From Rhizobium sp. BK418 (GTDB lineage: Bacteria; Pseudomonadota; Alphaproteobacteria; Rhizobiales; Rhizobiaceae), in NCBI RefSeq assembly GCF_004341105.1, contig NZ_SLZK01000005.1, positions 1-64,000 of the forward strand: DNA of 64,000 nt, read 5' to 3'. Of this stretch, positions 1 through 8,544 are shown one piece after another (position 1 is the first letter of the stretch; each line of letters starts with the position of its first letter). A program made the position numbers and the translations under genes. Below the pieces are notes generated by a model that ran no database searches, was not told the DNA's origin, and saw only the letters and a program-made list of their open reading frames with translations.

Positions 1-470
1 TTGATTTCTTCAGAACGAGGAACTTCGTCGCCAGCAGCGCCGCCGCCCTCGTCAGTGAGTGGGCTTATAAGCCTACACCCGCAAAACAGTCAACAGGCCT
101 TTTTCAAAAAAATCGTTTTTCTCGTATCCTGTTGTTTCTTCATGGGATTTTATATTGGTCATTGGAATTCGCTTGTTTCCCGGATTCCCGATCGCGCTGA
201 TAGAGGCCGCAAAACATGACTGTTTGTCGGTTTTCTTGTGGAAGATACGATTTTGATCCAATTTGCCCCGACATCATCACATTCTACTGGTCTGAGGAAA
301 CACACACGTTTCACGCAGGCATGCGCACGTAAGATGCCCATTCCGGTGTGATTTGACTTCAGTGCCCAAAATATGCACATCTTTCGCCCCAGCCAGGATG
401 GCCCGCGGATGCTCAGAACGACATCGAATGTAAGGATGCGAACTCCACTGCCATGATGACGGAGAAAATG
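1..470. other. Non-coding start of window, no convincing gene
   Basis: No open frame here has a ribosome site together with the codon usage of the neighbours. The first 60 bases are very GC-rich and give way abruptly to an AT-rich stretch from about 85 to 170 with A and T runs. A 12-base perfect palindrome, GGCTTATAAGCC, lies at 62-73. The stretch presumably holds the end of an upstream unit and the promoter of the M23 peptidase gene, but I cannot point to clear -35 and -10 boxes. Confidence 0.5.
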
Positions 471-2393
471 ATGATCCGCTCGCTCGGCAGCGAGCCTCCG
501 CTTCTGGCAGACGGGCGACGCGCACCCGACCGGCGCGAGGTTTCGCTTCGCTGGCTTTCGGGCACGTTCCTCACCGGCATTACCTCTTCAATCCTTATGG
601 GGGTCGCGCTTTTTGCCGCCCTCGACGGCCGCCAGCAGCTGGCAATCCCGGCAGAAGCCTATGCGTCCGCTGCCGATGCGCATCAGGATACGTCTGTGAC
701 CCGCGGTGGCCGTCTGATCGCTCCCGTCATCGCGGCAAAGCCATCCGACCGAGCCATCATGGAAGTCTCGACCGTGGTCCATGACGGTGAGAAGGAGGTC
801 GTACGCCGCCAGCCCTTCTCTCATGTGAAGATGATGTTGGCTGCCAATCACGTTGCGACTGAGGATTATCCGGACTTTGATCCCCTGGCGATCTTCTCGG
901 CCGATGAACCGCAGCCAGCGCCGCAAAGCCGCACGGGTGCGATTTACGGTTCCGATGTGGAATCCGAAGTGGCACTGAAGACCATTCCTTTCCCAACCGG
1001 CAAATCCGACCTCAACATGGCGCCCGGACTTTCGCTTGATGAAGTCGAGGAGAACGTCCGCTCCAACGGTTCGGTTCTGACGGACGGAAACGCCCAGCTC
1101 GCCGCTCTCTACTATGTCGATCCGCGCCGCTTCTCCAATGAAGACAACGACGTCGACCTGACCGCTGGTCTCGCGGCCCGCGTCCTAGAGCAGAACATGA
1201 CGGTCTCAGCGCCGGAATCCATCACGCCGCAAACTGAGGAATTCGCCGACGACATCCTGCCAGTGCGCCAGGATATGACGATCGCCAAGGCGCTTGCCGA
1301 TTCCGGCTACCCGCAGCCGCAGGCGGACGGCATGTCCGGTTATATCGCTCCTCTTCTCGGAACCGATACGCTTTCGAAGGGCGACGTCCTGCGTATCGGC
1401 ATCATTCAGAAAGGCGAGCAGGCGAAGATCATTCGCGCCAGTATCTACCGCGGCACCCGCCACCTGATTACCGTTGCACTCGATGATAGTGGGCGTTTCG
1501 TAGCCGGCAGCGAGCCACCCATGCTGGATGCGATCGCCACCGCCTTCGAGGACAATTCCTTCGCCCCAGCCGCCGGCCAGAACCTGCCGCGCGTCTATGA
1601 TGGCATTTACCGCGCAGCGCTCTCCTATGGCATGACTCCGGACATGACGGCGCTGATCATCAAGCTGCTCGCGGCCAATGTCGACTTCCAGGCGCAATTG
1701 AAACCAACGGATTACCTCGAGGCCTTCTTCTCCGTTGCCGACAGCAAAGGCCAGGCGACCGAGGATTCCGAACTTCTCTACGTCAATGCCCGCTTCGGTG
1801 ATACACTGACCCGCTTCTATCGGTTCCAGGATCCGGAAGACGGTACGATCGATTACTTCGACCAGGACGGCAAGAGCATCCGCCAGTTCCTGTTACGAAA
1901 CCCCGTTCCGAACGGGATCTTCAAGTCTGGCTTCGGCATGCGCCGCCACCCGATTCTCGGCTTCGCGCGCATGCATACCGGCGTCGATTGGGCAGCCCCG
2001 CGCGGCACGGCGATCATCGCGGCCGGTAACGGCACCGTCGAAAAGGCTGGCTGGGATTCCGGCGGCTATGGCAACCAGACGATTATCCGCCACGCCAACG
2101 GCTACGAATCCTCCTATAACCACCAGAGCGCCATCGCCAAGGGCATCGTGCCCGGTGCCAAGGTGCGGCAGGGCCAAGTCATCGGCTGGGTCGGCACAAC
2201 GGGTGAATCCACTGGTCCGCATCTGCACTACGAGTTGATCGTCAACGGCACCAAAGTAGACCCACTGCGCATCCGCCTCCCCGGCGGCAAGTCGCTTCAG
2301 GGCGAGGCTCTTGCCAAGTTCGAGGACGAGCGCAAGCGCATCGACACACTGCTGAACACCCAGCCCGCTACTGATCAGGTCGCAAGCAAATAA
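471..2393 (+). CDS. M23-family (LytM-type) cell-wall metallopeptidase
   Basis: A 640-residue membrane-anchored murein hydrolase candidate. A short cytoplasmic N-terminus is followed by one membrane segment at about residues 27-50 and a long periplasmic region of unassigned fold. The C-terminal LytM domain has the zinc motifs MHTGVD (about residue 500) and HLHYE (about 583), as expected of an active M23 endopeptidase cleaving peptide cross-links. ATG codons occur at 453, 456, 468 and 471. GGAG at 461-464 sits six bases before 471, so I chose that start. The gene stands alone and converges on clpB across a shared hairpin. Both zinc motifs are intact, so this is probably an enzyme and not a degenerate EnvC-like activator. 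Its exact bond specificity cannot be read from sequence. Confidence 0.9.
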   Translation: MIRSLGSEPPLLADGRRAPDRREVSLRWLSGTFLTGITSSILMGVALFAALDGRQQLAIPAEAYASAADAHQDTSVTRGGRLIAPVIAAKPSDRAIMEVSTVVHDGEKEVVRRQPFSHVKMMLAANHVATEDYPDFDPLAIFSADEPQPAPQSRTGAIYGSDVESEVALKTIPFPTGKSDLNMAPGLSLDEVEENVRSNGSVLTDGNAQLAALYYVDPRRFSNEDNDVDLTAGLAARVLEQNMTVSAPESITPQTEEFADDILPVRQDMTIAKALADSGYPQPQADGMSGYIAPLLGTDTLSKGDVLRIGIIQKGEQAKIIRASIYRGTRHLITVALDDSGRFVAGSEPPMLDAIATAFEDNSFAPAAGQNLPRVYDGIYRAALSYGMTPDMTALIIKLLAANVDFQAQLKPTDYLEAFFSVADSKGQATEDSELLYVNARFGDTLTRFYRFQDPEDGTIDYFDQDGKSIRQFLLRNPVPNGIFKSGFGMRRHPILGFARMHTGVDWAAPRGTAIIAAGNGTVEKAGWDSGGYGNQTIIRHANGYESSYNHQSAIAKGIVPGAKVRQGQVIGWVGTTGESTGPHLHYELIVNGTKVDPLRIRLPGGKSLQGEALAKFEDERKRIDTLLNTQPATDQVASK

Positions 2394-2416
2394 TTCTTCC
2401 TTTCTGCGGAAACAAA

Positions 2417-2440
2417 AATGGCGGCTCTCGGGCCGCCATT
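2417..2440 (-). terminator. Intrinsic terminator of clpB (possibly bidirectional)
   Basis: Stem ATGGCGGC (2418-2425) and GCCGCCAT (2432-2439) with a six-base loop. Read on the minus strand, the stem is followed directly by a T run. It lies between the convergent ends of the M23 peptidase and clpB genes, 23 bases past the clpB stop. Confidence 0.85.
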
Positions 2441-2462
2441 GCCAATTGTCATCTGTGCAGCC

Positions 2463-5066
2463 TTATGCGGCTTCACTCACCGATTGCTTCGACCGGAACA
2501 GCAACCGGTCCGAACCGCTGGTGATCTTGACCGTCGATCCATCCGGCACTTCACCCGAGAGGATCTGCTCGGCAAGCGGATCCTGGACGAACTTCTGGAT
2601 CACCCTCTTCAGCGGACGAGCGCCGTAAACCGGGTCATATCCTTTGTTCGCCAGCCAATTGCGGGCATCCTCGTCGAGATCGAGCACAATCTTGCGCTCA
2701 GACAGCAGCGAGACGAGCCGCTTCAGCTGGATATCGACGATCGCGCCCATTTCCTCGCGTTTGAGGCGGTGGAAGAGAATGATCTCGTCGATACGGTTCA
2801 GGAACTCTGGCCGGAAGTGACTGCGAACCACTTCCATCACCTGATCGCGAACCGTCTCGCTATCATCGCCCTCACGCAATTGCGTGAGATATTCGGCACC
2901 GAGGTTCGACGTCATGATGATCATCGTGTTGCGGAAGTCGACTGTCCGGCCCTGACCGTCAGTCAAACGACCATCGTCCAGCACCTGCAACAGGATGTTG
3001 AAGACATCGGGATGCGCCTTCTCGATCTCGTCGAACAGCACGACCTGATAGGGCCTGCGGCGGACGGCTTCCGTCAGCGCACCACCTTCATCGTAACCGA
3101 CATAGCCGGGAGGCGCACCGATCAGCCGGGCCACGGAGTGCTTCTCCATGTATTCCGACATGTCCATGCGTACCATCGCCGACTCATCATCGAAGAGGAA
3201 ACGGGCGAGCGCCTTGGTGAGCTCCGTCTTGCCGACACCGGTCGGACCGAGGAATATGAAAGAGCCGATCGGTCGGTTCGGATCCTGAAGGCCGGCTCGA
3301 GCACGGCGCACGGCGCGTGAAACCGCCTGAACAGCATCGCCCTGACCGATCACCGACTTCGCCAACTCGTCTTCCATGCGCAGCAGCTTGTCGCGTTCGC
3401 CTTCCAGCATCTTGTCAACCGGAATACCGGTCCAGCGGGAAACGACGTGGGCGATATTGTCGGGGGTCACGACCTCCTGCACCATCGCATTGCGGCTGTT
3501 GTCTTCTTGGCTTTCGGCATCGGCAAGCTGCTTTTCGAGACCAGGGATTACGCCATAGGCAAGCTCGCCGGCGCGCTGGAATTCACCCTTGCGCTGGGCG
3601 ATCGCCAGTTCATTGCGAGCATCGTCGAGCTGCTTTTTCAGGTCAGCGGCAAGACCGAGCTTCTGCTTTTCCGCCTGCCAGCGGGCCGTCAGCGCATCTG
3701 CCTCTTCCTCAAGGGAAGTCAGCTCACCTTCCAGCCGCTTCAGCCGATCGGCGGAGGCAACATCGGTCTCCTTCTTCAGCGCCTCGCGTTCGATCTTCAG
3801 CTGGATGATGCGACGGTCAAGCTCATCGAGTTCCTCCGGCTTCGAGTCCACCTGCATGCGCAGGCGGGCAGCGGCTTCATCCATCAGGTCAATCGCCTTG
3901 TCCGGCAGGAAGCGGTCCGTGATGTAGCGGTTCGAAAGGGTCGCAGCCGCAACCAGCGCGGCATCGGCGATGCGCACCTTGTGATGCTGCTCATACTTTT
4001 CCTTCAACCCGCGCAGGATCGAGATCGTATCCTCGACCGTCGGTTCCTCGACCATGACCGGCTGGAAACGGCGAGCAAGGGCCGGATCCTTCTCGACATG
4101 CTTGCGGTATTCGTCGAGCGTGGTTGCGCCGACACAGTGCAGTTCGCCGCGGGCGAGGGCAGGTTTCAGCAGATTGGAGGCATCCATAGCCCCATCCGCC
4201 TTGCCGGCGCCAACCAGCGTATGCATTTCGTCGATGAAGAGGATGATCTCGCCGTTTTCAGACTGAACCTCGTTCAGAACAGCCTTCAGGCGCTCTTCGA
4301 ATTCACCCCGGAACTTCGCACCGGCGATCAGGGCACCCATGTCGAGCGCCATCAGCTTCTTGTCTTTCAGACTCTCCGGCACGTCGCCATTGACGATGCG
4401 CAGCGCAAGGCCTTCGACGATTGCCGTCTTGCCGACGCCAGGCTCACCGATGAGAACAGGGTTGTTCTTGGTGCGGCGGGAAAGAACCTGGATCGTCCGG
4501 CGGATTTCGTCATCGCGGCCGATGACCGGATCAAGCTTGCCCTCGCGGGCTTCACTCGTCAGGTCGCGTGCATATTTCTTCAGGCTGTCGAAGCCCTGCT
4601 CGGCACTCGCGGTATCGGCCGTACGACCCTTGCGAATGTCATTGATCACCTGATTGAGAGCCTGCGCAGTCACGCCGGCATTCTTCAGCGACTGATAGGT
4701 CGAGGCAGAGGTTTCGATCGCCAGCGCCTGCAACAAACGCTCAACCGTGACGAAACTGTCACCGGCCTTCTTTGCAGCCTCTTCGGCCGTGGAGAAAACC
4801 TTGGCGAGCGGCTGGGCGAGATAGATGTTACCGCCACCGCCAGAAACCTTCGGCAATTTGGCAAGCGCTGCATCATTGGCAAGGCGCGCAGCTTTCGCAT
4901 CACCGCCGGCACGTTCAATCAGCGAAGCGGCCATACCTTGATCATCATCGAGCAGGACCTTGAGAACATGTTCCGGCGTGAATTGCTGGTGTCCCTGCGC
5001 AAGCGCATAGGTCTGCGCGGACTGAACGAAACCGCGCACCCGTTCGGAGTATTTTTCGATATTCAT
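2463..5066 (-). CDS. clpB: ATP-dependent disaggregase ClpB
   Basis: A cytoplasmic Hsp100 hexamer that pulls polypeptides out of aggregates with DnaK. The 867 residues show the standard order: Clp N-domain (residues 1-145), first AAA+ module with GEPGVGKT near 206, the coiled-coil middle domain (about 410-525) that separates ClpB from ClpA/C, and the second AAA+ module with GPTGVGKT near 605. Length matches the family (E. coli 857). The start is backed by GGAGGTAAC seven bases before the ATG. There is no ClpP-binding loop that I can see. It is the last gene of a minus-strand run but is separated from the DUF4167 gene by about 450 bases and its terminator, so it is probably a separate heat-shock transcript. 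Confidence 0.98.
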   Translation of the reverse strand: MNIEKYSERVRGFVQSAQTYALAQGHQQFTPEHVLKVLLDDDQGMAASLIERAGGDAKAARLANDAALAKLPKVSGGGGNIYLAQPLAKVFSTAEEAAKKAGDSFVTVERLLQALAIETSASTYQSLKNAGVTAQALNQVINDIRKGRTADTASAEQGFDSLKKYARDLTSEAREGKLDPVIGRDDEIRRTIQVLSRRTKNNPVLIGEPGVGKTAIVEGLALRIVNGDVPESLKDKKLMALDMGALIAGAKFRGEFEERLKAVLNEVQSENGEIILFIDEMHTLVGAGKADGAMDASNLLKPALARGELHCVGATTLDEYRKHVEKDPALARRFQPVMVEEPTVEDTISILRGLKEKYEQHHKVRIADAALVAAATLSNRYITDRFLPDKAIDLMDEAAARLRMQVDSKPEELDELDRRIIQLKIEREALKKETDVASADRLKRLEGELTSLEEEADALTARWQAEKQKLGLAADLKKQLDDARNELAIAQRKGEFQRAGELAYGVIPGLEKQLADAESQEDNSRNAMVQEVVTPDNIAHVVSRWTGIPVDKMLEGERDKLLRMEDELAKSVIGQGDAVQAVSRAVRRARAGLQDPNRPIGSFIFLGPTGVGKTELTKALARFLFDDESAMVRMDMSEYMEKHSVARLIGAPPGYVGYDEGGALTEAVRRRPYQVVLFDEIEKAHPDVFNILLQVLDDGRLTDGQGRTVDFRNTMIIMTSNLGAEYLTQLREGDDSETVRDQVMEVVRSHFRPEFLNRIDEIILFHRLKREEMGAIVDIQLKRLVSLLSERKIVLDLDEDARNWLANKGYDPVYGARPLKRVIQKFVQDPLAEQILSGEVPDGSTVKITSGSDRLLFRSKQSVSEAA

Positions 5067-5469
5067 ATGTTACCTCCATGAATCGCCCTGCCCTTCATAA
5101 GGCACAGACCGATGATTGAGATTGAGCTCCCTCAAAAGGCAAGCCCCGTTTGTCGCCGTTGAGATTTGCGGCAAACGATCTGGGCAGGATATGGTGGAGA
5201 ATCCCAAGAGTTTAAAGGGGTAACACACCGGAAAACTGTCGCCGGCAAGCCGTCCCTGCGCGCGCTATCTGCCATCAACGCGACATCCGGCAGGCATCCG
5301 TTTCTGTCGAGAAGTCTTCGATCGGACTGGGGCGCGGGACATCAATTCGAAATTCCATTTGTGGTCGGTCGGCGCCCAGCTGGCGTCCTTGCTTTTGAGC
5401 GCCTGCGGCCGAAGTAGGATCGATCGCCATCCTTGTTCCTGACGCAAACTTCAGGCGGCTTCGCAATAG
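5067..5469. other. Intergenic region upstream of clpB
   Basis: About 400 bases without a supportable gene. It should hold the clpB promoter, read on the minus strand. A CTTGCC box (complement near 5141-5147) is the only candidate for the CTTGAA-like -35 of a sigma-32 (RpoH) promoter, but no convincing -10 box lies 13-17 bases beyond it. The rest shows nothing I can name. Confidence 0.4.
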
Positions 5470-5498
5470 AAAAGGCCGCCCGGAAAGAGCGGCCTTTG
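5470..5498 (-). terminator. Intrinsic terminator of the DUF4167 gene
   Basis: Nine-base perfect stem AAAGGCCGC (5471-5479) and GCGGCCTTT (5489-5497) with a nine-base loop. On the minus strand it is followed by TTTTCT. It begins 23 bases past the DUF4167 stop codon. Confidence 0.85.
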
Positions 5499-5520
5499 AA
5501 AGTCTGCGTTTGAAGTAAGC

Positions 5521-6225
5521 TTATTCGGAAGCGGCCTCGGCGAGAGCCGGCGCGTCCACGGGAGCGCCTTCTTCGCCGGCCGCTTCGCCTTCGGCACCAC
5601 GGCGCGGGCGGCGGGGACGGCTGCCGGCGTTGCGGCGGCGGGGCTGGCGCTCGCGCTGCGGCGCGGCAGAGCCTTCCTCTTCCATGGCGACCTCGGCAGG
5701 AATGCCTTCGATATCCGGCTGCGGGCCGGTTCCATCGATCACTTCCACCTCAGCCTGTGAGGGCGCAGGTGCCGCGGCCACTGGCTGCTGCTGTTCGCGC
5801 CGCGGCTGGTGCGGCGGCTGAATGACGACGACATCGTCATTGTCTGCCGTATCCAGTTCGTCGCCATCCCGGTCCGCATTGTCACGATCATTAAACTCGT
5901 GGCGGTCATCGCGCTGAAAGCGCTCCTGCATCTGCGCCTGTGCGGCGGCGATGATGCGATTATAGTGCTCGGCGTGCTGCAGGTAGTTTTCAGCAATGAC
6001 GCGGTCTCCGGAGCTCTGGGCGTCACGGGCGAGCTGGGCGTATTTCTCCGCAATGTGCTGAGCAGTGCCGCGGATCTTCACATCGGGGCCGGAGCTGTCA
6101 TAAGTCCGGGTCAGCGGGTTTCCACCCTTGCGGTTGAAATTGTTGTTATTGTTATTTCCACCGCCGCCATTGTTATTGTTATTGCCACGCCCTCGACCGC
6201 GCTTGTTCTGCTGTCCTGGCCTCAT
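5521..6225 (-). CDS. DUF4167 protein, Asn/Gly/Arg-rich, probably RNA-binding
   Basis: A 234-residue soluble protein. The N-terminus is low complexity: an RGRGRG stretch, then asparagine runs broken by glycines, then NRKGGN. A folded segment at about 45-100 (PLTRTYDSSG, AEKYAQLARDA, ENYLQHAEHYNR) is the conserved DUF4167 core. The C-terminal half is acidic, then proline/glutamine-rich, then arginine-rich (QPRRRNAGSRPRRPRRG). Such RGG-like ends are typical of nucleic-acid-binding proteins, so RNA binding is a reasonable inference, not an established function. The first ATG of the frame lies at 6273, but AGGTGA sits seven bases before 6225 and the extra residues look unlike the family, so I chose 6225. 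It follows prmC on the same strand after 345 bases. Confidence 0.88.
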   Translation of the reverse strand: MRPGQQNKRGRGRGNNNNNGGGGNNNNNNFNRKGGNPLTRTYDSSGPDVKIRGTAQHIAEKYAQLARDAQSSGDRVIAENYLQHAEHYNRIIAAAQAQMQERFQRDDRHEFNDRDNADRDGDELDTADNDDVVVIQPPHQPRREQQQPVAAAPAPSQAEVEVIDGTGPQPDIEGIPAEVAMEEEGSAAPQRERQPRRRNAGSRPRRPRRGAEGEAAGEEGAPVDAPALAEAASE

Positions 6226-6570
6226 CGATCGTTCACCTGAATTCTCTGTTTGTGATTGGATACATGGCACCAACCGCCAAGACCGGTCTATCCGGATCAG
6301 GGCCTTCGTGCCGCAAGCATAGTGCGCCTTCGCGCCGACCTGCCGCTTGTCTTCAAGTCAGTTTGACTGATTCACACATTGGGTCGTGTTCAACCTTTGA
6401 AACTCTCGTTTAAAAGAGCAGACCCCCGAAGCTGAGCAAGTACCGAACGAATCTCGTTCATTCCTATGCGCCCAACGCGTGAGCGCAACCTATATTGCTT
6501 CCTCGGGAAATCCAAGCCTTTTCTTCGCAATAGCAACAATGTCCAGTTCGATGCTGCAATTTGTCGCCGA
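6226..6570. other. Intergenic region between prmC and the DUF4167 gene
   Basis: 345 bases with no gene. On the minus strand CTTGCG, a 17-base spacer and CGGATA occur near 6321-6293 and could be a weak promoter for the DUF4167 gene. I see no strong terminator for prmC here. Confidence 0.4.
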
Positions 6571-7440
6571 TCATGTCGGCGAGAACACGAGCACTCTGTC
6601 GTTCTGACCATAATCTCTAACGGATTTGAGGCACTTGAAGCCTTCCGCTTCGAAGATCGCCGTCACATCGTTTCGCTGATCATAACCGATTTCCAGTCCG
6701 ACGACCCCATTCGGTCGTATGAACCTTGCCGCATCCTTTGCTATGGCTTTGTAAGCGTCAAGCCCATCCGGGCCGCCGTCCAGAGCTGCAGCCGGATCAA
6801 ATTTCGTCACTTCGGGAGCGAGATCGTGAATGACATTGGAAGCAATATAGGGCGGATTTGAGACAATCGCATGAAACGTCCCGTGGATGTTCTCGAACCA
6901 GTTCGATCGAATGGTTGTGAATCGCTCCTGCAATCCGTTTCTTTCTGCGTTTGATCTTGCCGTTTCAAGTGCATCGGTCGAAATATCGCTGCCGACGCCT
7001 GATGCTTCCGGGCATTCACTTAGGAGCGCAAGGCAAATCGCTCCGGTCCCGGTTCCGATGTCCAGAATATGGAGATTGCCCTCGATCTTTGCAAGGTCAC
7101 GCAGATAAGGAATAATCGTATCGACGAGAATTTCGGTATCCGGCCGCGGCTCCAGCGTGCCTGCGGAAAGCCAAAGCGGCAGGCCGTAGAACTCCCGCTC
7201 GCCAAGAATGCGATGGACCGGCTCGTGCTTCAATCGCCTCGCGATCGCTCGACCGATGACCTCTGCCTGCTCCTGCGAAATCTCTTCACGACCGGCTGTT
7301 AACATCGCGGTCGGAGAAAGCTTCAGCAATCCGGCGATCAGCAGCCGCGCATCGGTTTGCGGATCGTCGATACCCGCTTCCGTGAAAAGGCGCCGGGCCT
7401 CGGCAAGCATTTCTGAAACCGTCGGCCCGGACGCAGTCAT
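6571..7440 (-). CDS. prmC: Release-factor glutamine methyltransferase PrmC
   Basis: Methylates the glutamine of the GGQ motif in peptide-chain release factors using S-adenosylmethionine, which speeds termination. The 289 residues contain the N-terminal helical PrmC domain, the SAM-binding stretch DIGTGTGAICLAL near 120, and the diagnostic catalytic VSNPPYIAS near 190. Length matches the family. Its ATG overlaps the stop codon of prfA (ATGA, 7437-7440), so enzyme and substrate are translationally coupled, a pairing conserved in many bacteria. Confidence 0.97.
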   Translation of the reverse strand: MTASGPTVSEMLAEARRLFTEAGIDDPQTDARLLIAGLLKLSPTAMLTAGREEISQEQAEVIGRAIARRLKHEPVHRILGEREFYGLPLWLSAGTLEPRPDTEILVDTIIPYLRDLAKIEGNLHILDIGTGTGAICLALLSECPEASGVGSDISTDALETARSNAERNGLQERFTTIRSNWFENIHGTFHAIVSNPPYIASNVIHDLAPEVTKFDPAAALDGGPDGLDAYKAIAKDAARFIRPNGVVGLEIGYDQRNDVTAIFEAEGFKCLKSVRDYGQNDRVLVFSPT

Positions 7441-8516
7441 TGCTGTTCGCCAAGCTGTGCGAGCTGGCTCGCCTGATAGTCGGCCAGCAGCGCATCCACC
7501 ACTTCGTCGATCTCGCCGACCATCATCCGGTCGAGCTTGTAGAGCGTCAGGTTGATGCGATGGTCGGTCACGCGCCCCTGTGGAAAATTATAGGTGCGGA
7601 TGCGTTCAGAACGGTCGCCCGAACCGACCTGGCTCTTGCGGTCGGCGGAACGTTCGCTGTCGGCCCTCTGCCGCTCGGCATCATAAAGACGCGAGCGCAG
7701 CACCTGCATGGCCTTTGCACGGTTCTGGTGCTGGGACTTTTCCGAGCTGGTTACCACGATGCCCGTCGGCAGGTGGGTGATACGCACTGCCGAATCCGTC
7801 GTATTGACGTGCTGGCCGCCCGCACCGGAGGAGCGCATCGTGTCGATGCGAATATCTTCCGGCCGGATTTCAATATCGATTTCCTCTGCCTCGGGAAGGA
7901 CCGCAACCGTAGCCGCCGAGGTATGGATACGCCCGCCCGCTTCCGTCTCCGGCACCCGCTGGACACGGTGCACGCCGGATTCGAATTTCAGCTTTGCAAA
8001 GACGCCCTTGCCGGTGATCGTCGCGATGATTTCCTTATAGCCGCCGGCTTCGCCTTCGCTCGACGACAACACTTCGACCTTCCAGCCGTGCGTTGCGGCG
8101 TAACGCTCATACATGCGGAAAAGGTCGCCGGCGAAAAGAGCCGCCTCGTTGCCGCCAGTACCGGCTCGGATTTCCAGGATCGCGCTCTTCTCGTCGGCTG
8201 CGTCCTTCGGCAAGAGCAGGATCTGGATCTCGTTCTCAAGCGCCTCGATACGCTCTTTCACGTCAGGCAGCTCAAGTTCTGCAAGGTCGCGCATGTCGCG
8301 GTCGACAGACTTGTCCTCGAGCAGCACTTCCAGATCGGCAAGCTCGCCGATTGCTTTCTGATAGGCGCGGATCTTGGTCACGACCGGCTGCAGTTCGGAA
8401 TATTCGGATGCGAGCTTTACATAAACGTCAGCCGAAGGGCCAGCCGACATGCGCGCTTCGATCTCACCGAAGCGGCGCTCAAGCTCGCGCATCTTTTCAA
8501 TGGGAAGCTTCGCCAC
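7437..8516 (-). CDS. prfA: Peptide chain release factor 1
   Basis: Recognises UAA and UAG stop codons on the ribosome. The 359 residues include the GGQ peptidyl-hydrolysis motif in SSGAGGQHVN near 230. The decoding-loop tripeptide in RVPETEAGG is PET, against PAT in E. coli. Only the middle residue differs, and PxT is what defines RF1. It sits between ptsP (28 bases upstream) and prmC (four-base overlap), so it is co-transcribed with the enzyme that modifies it. Confidence 0.98.
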   Translation of the reverse strand: MAKLPIEKMRELERRFGEIEARMSAGPSADVYVKLASEYSELQPVVTKIRAYQKAIGELADLEVLLEDKSVDRDMRDLAELELPDVKERIEALENEIQILLLPKDAADEKSAILEIRAGTGGNEAALFAGDLFRMYERYAATHGWKVEVLSSSEGEAGGYKEIIATITGKGVFAKLKFESGVHRVQRVPETEAGGRIHTSAATVAVLPEAEEIDIEIRPEDIRIDTMRSSGAGGQHVNTTDSAVRITHLPTGIVVTSSEKSQHQNRAKAMQVLRSRLYDAERQRADSERSADRKSQVGSGDRSERIRTYNFPQGRVTDHRINLTLYKLDRMMVGEIDEVVDALLADYQASQLAQLGEQQ

Positions 8517-8544
8517 CCCTTGCTCCTGTTCTTCTTATATATGT

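Noticed and set aside
1..219. A 72-codon frame starting with TTG at the first base
   Set aside because: No ribosome site is visible, codon usage is unlike neighbouring genes, and the sequence passes through the GC-to-AT change without any protein-like conservation I can recognise.
3447..5081. A 544-codon frame opposite clpB
   Set aside because: It is the antisense shadow of the GC-rich clpB coding sequence. The product is arginine/leucine-rich and shows no domain; clpB itself is complete with all motifs.
5100..5200. Sigma-32 (RpoH) promoter for clpB
   Set aside because: A CTTG-box is present, but no acceptable -10 box lies at the right distance. The expected heat-shock control is therefore not shown by the sequence.
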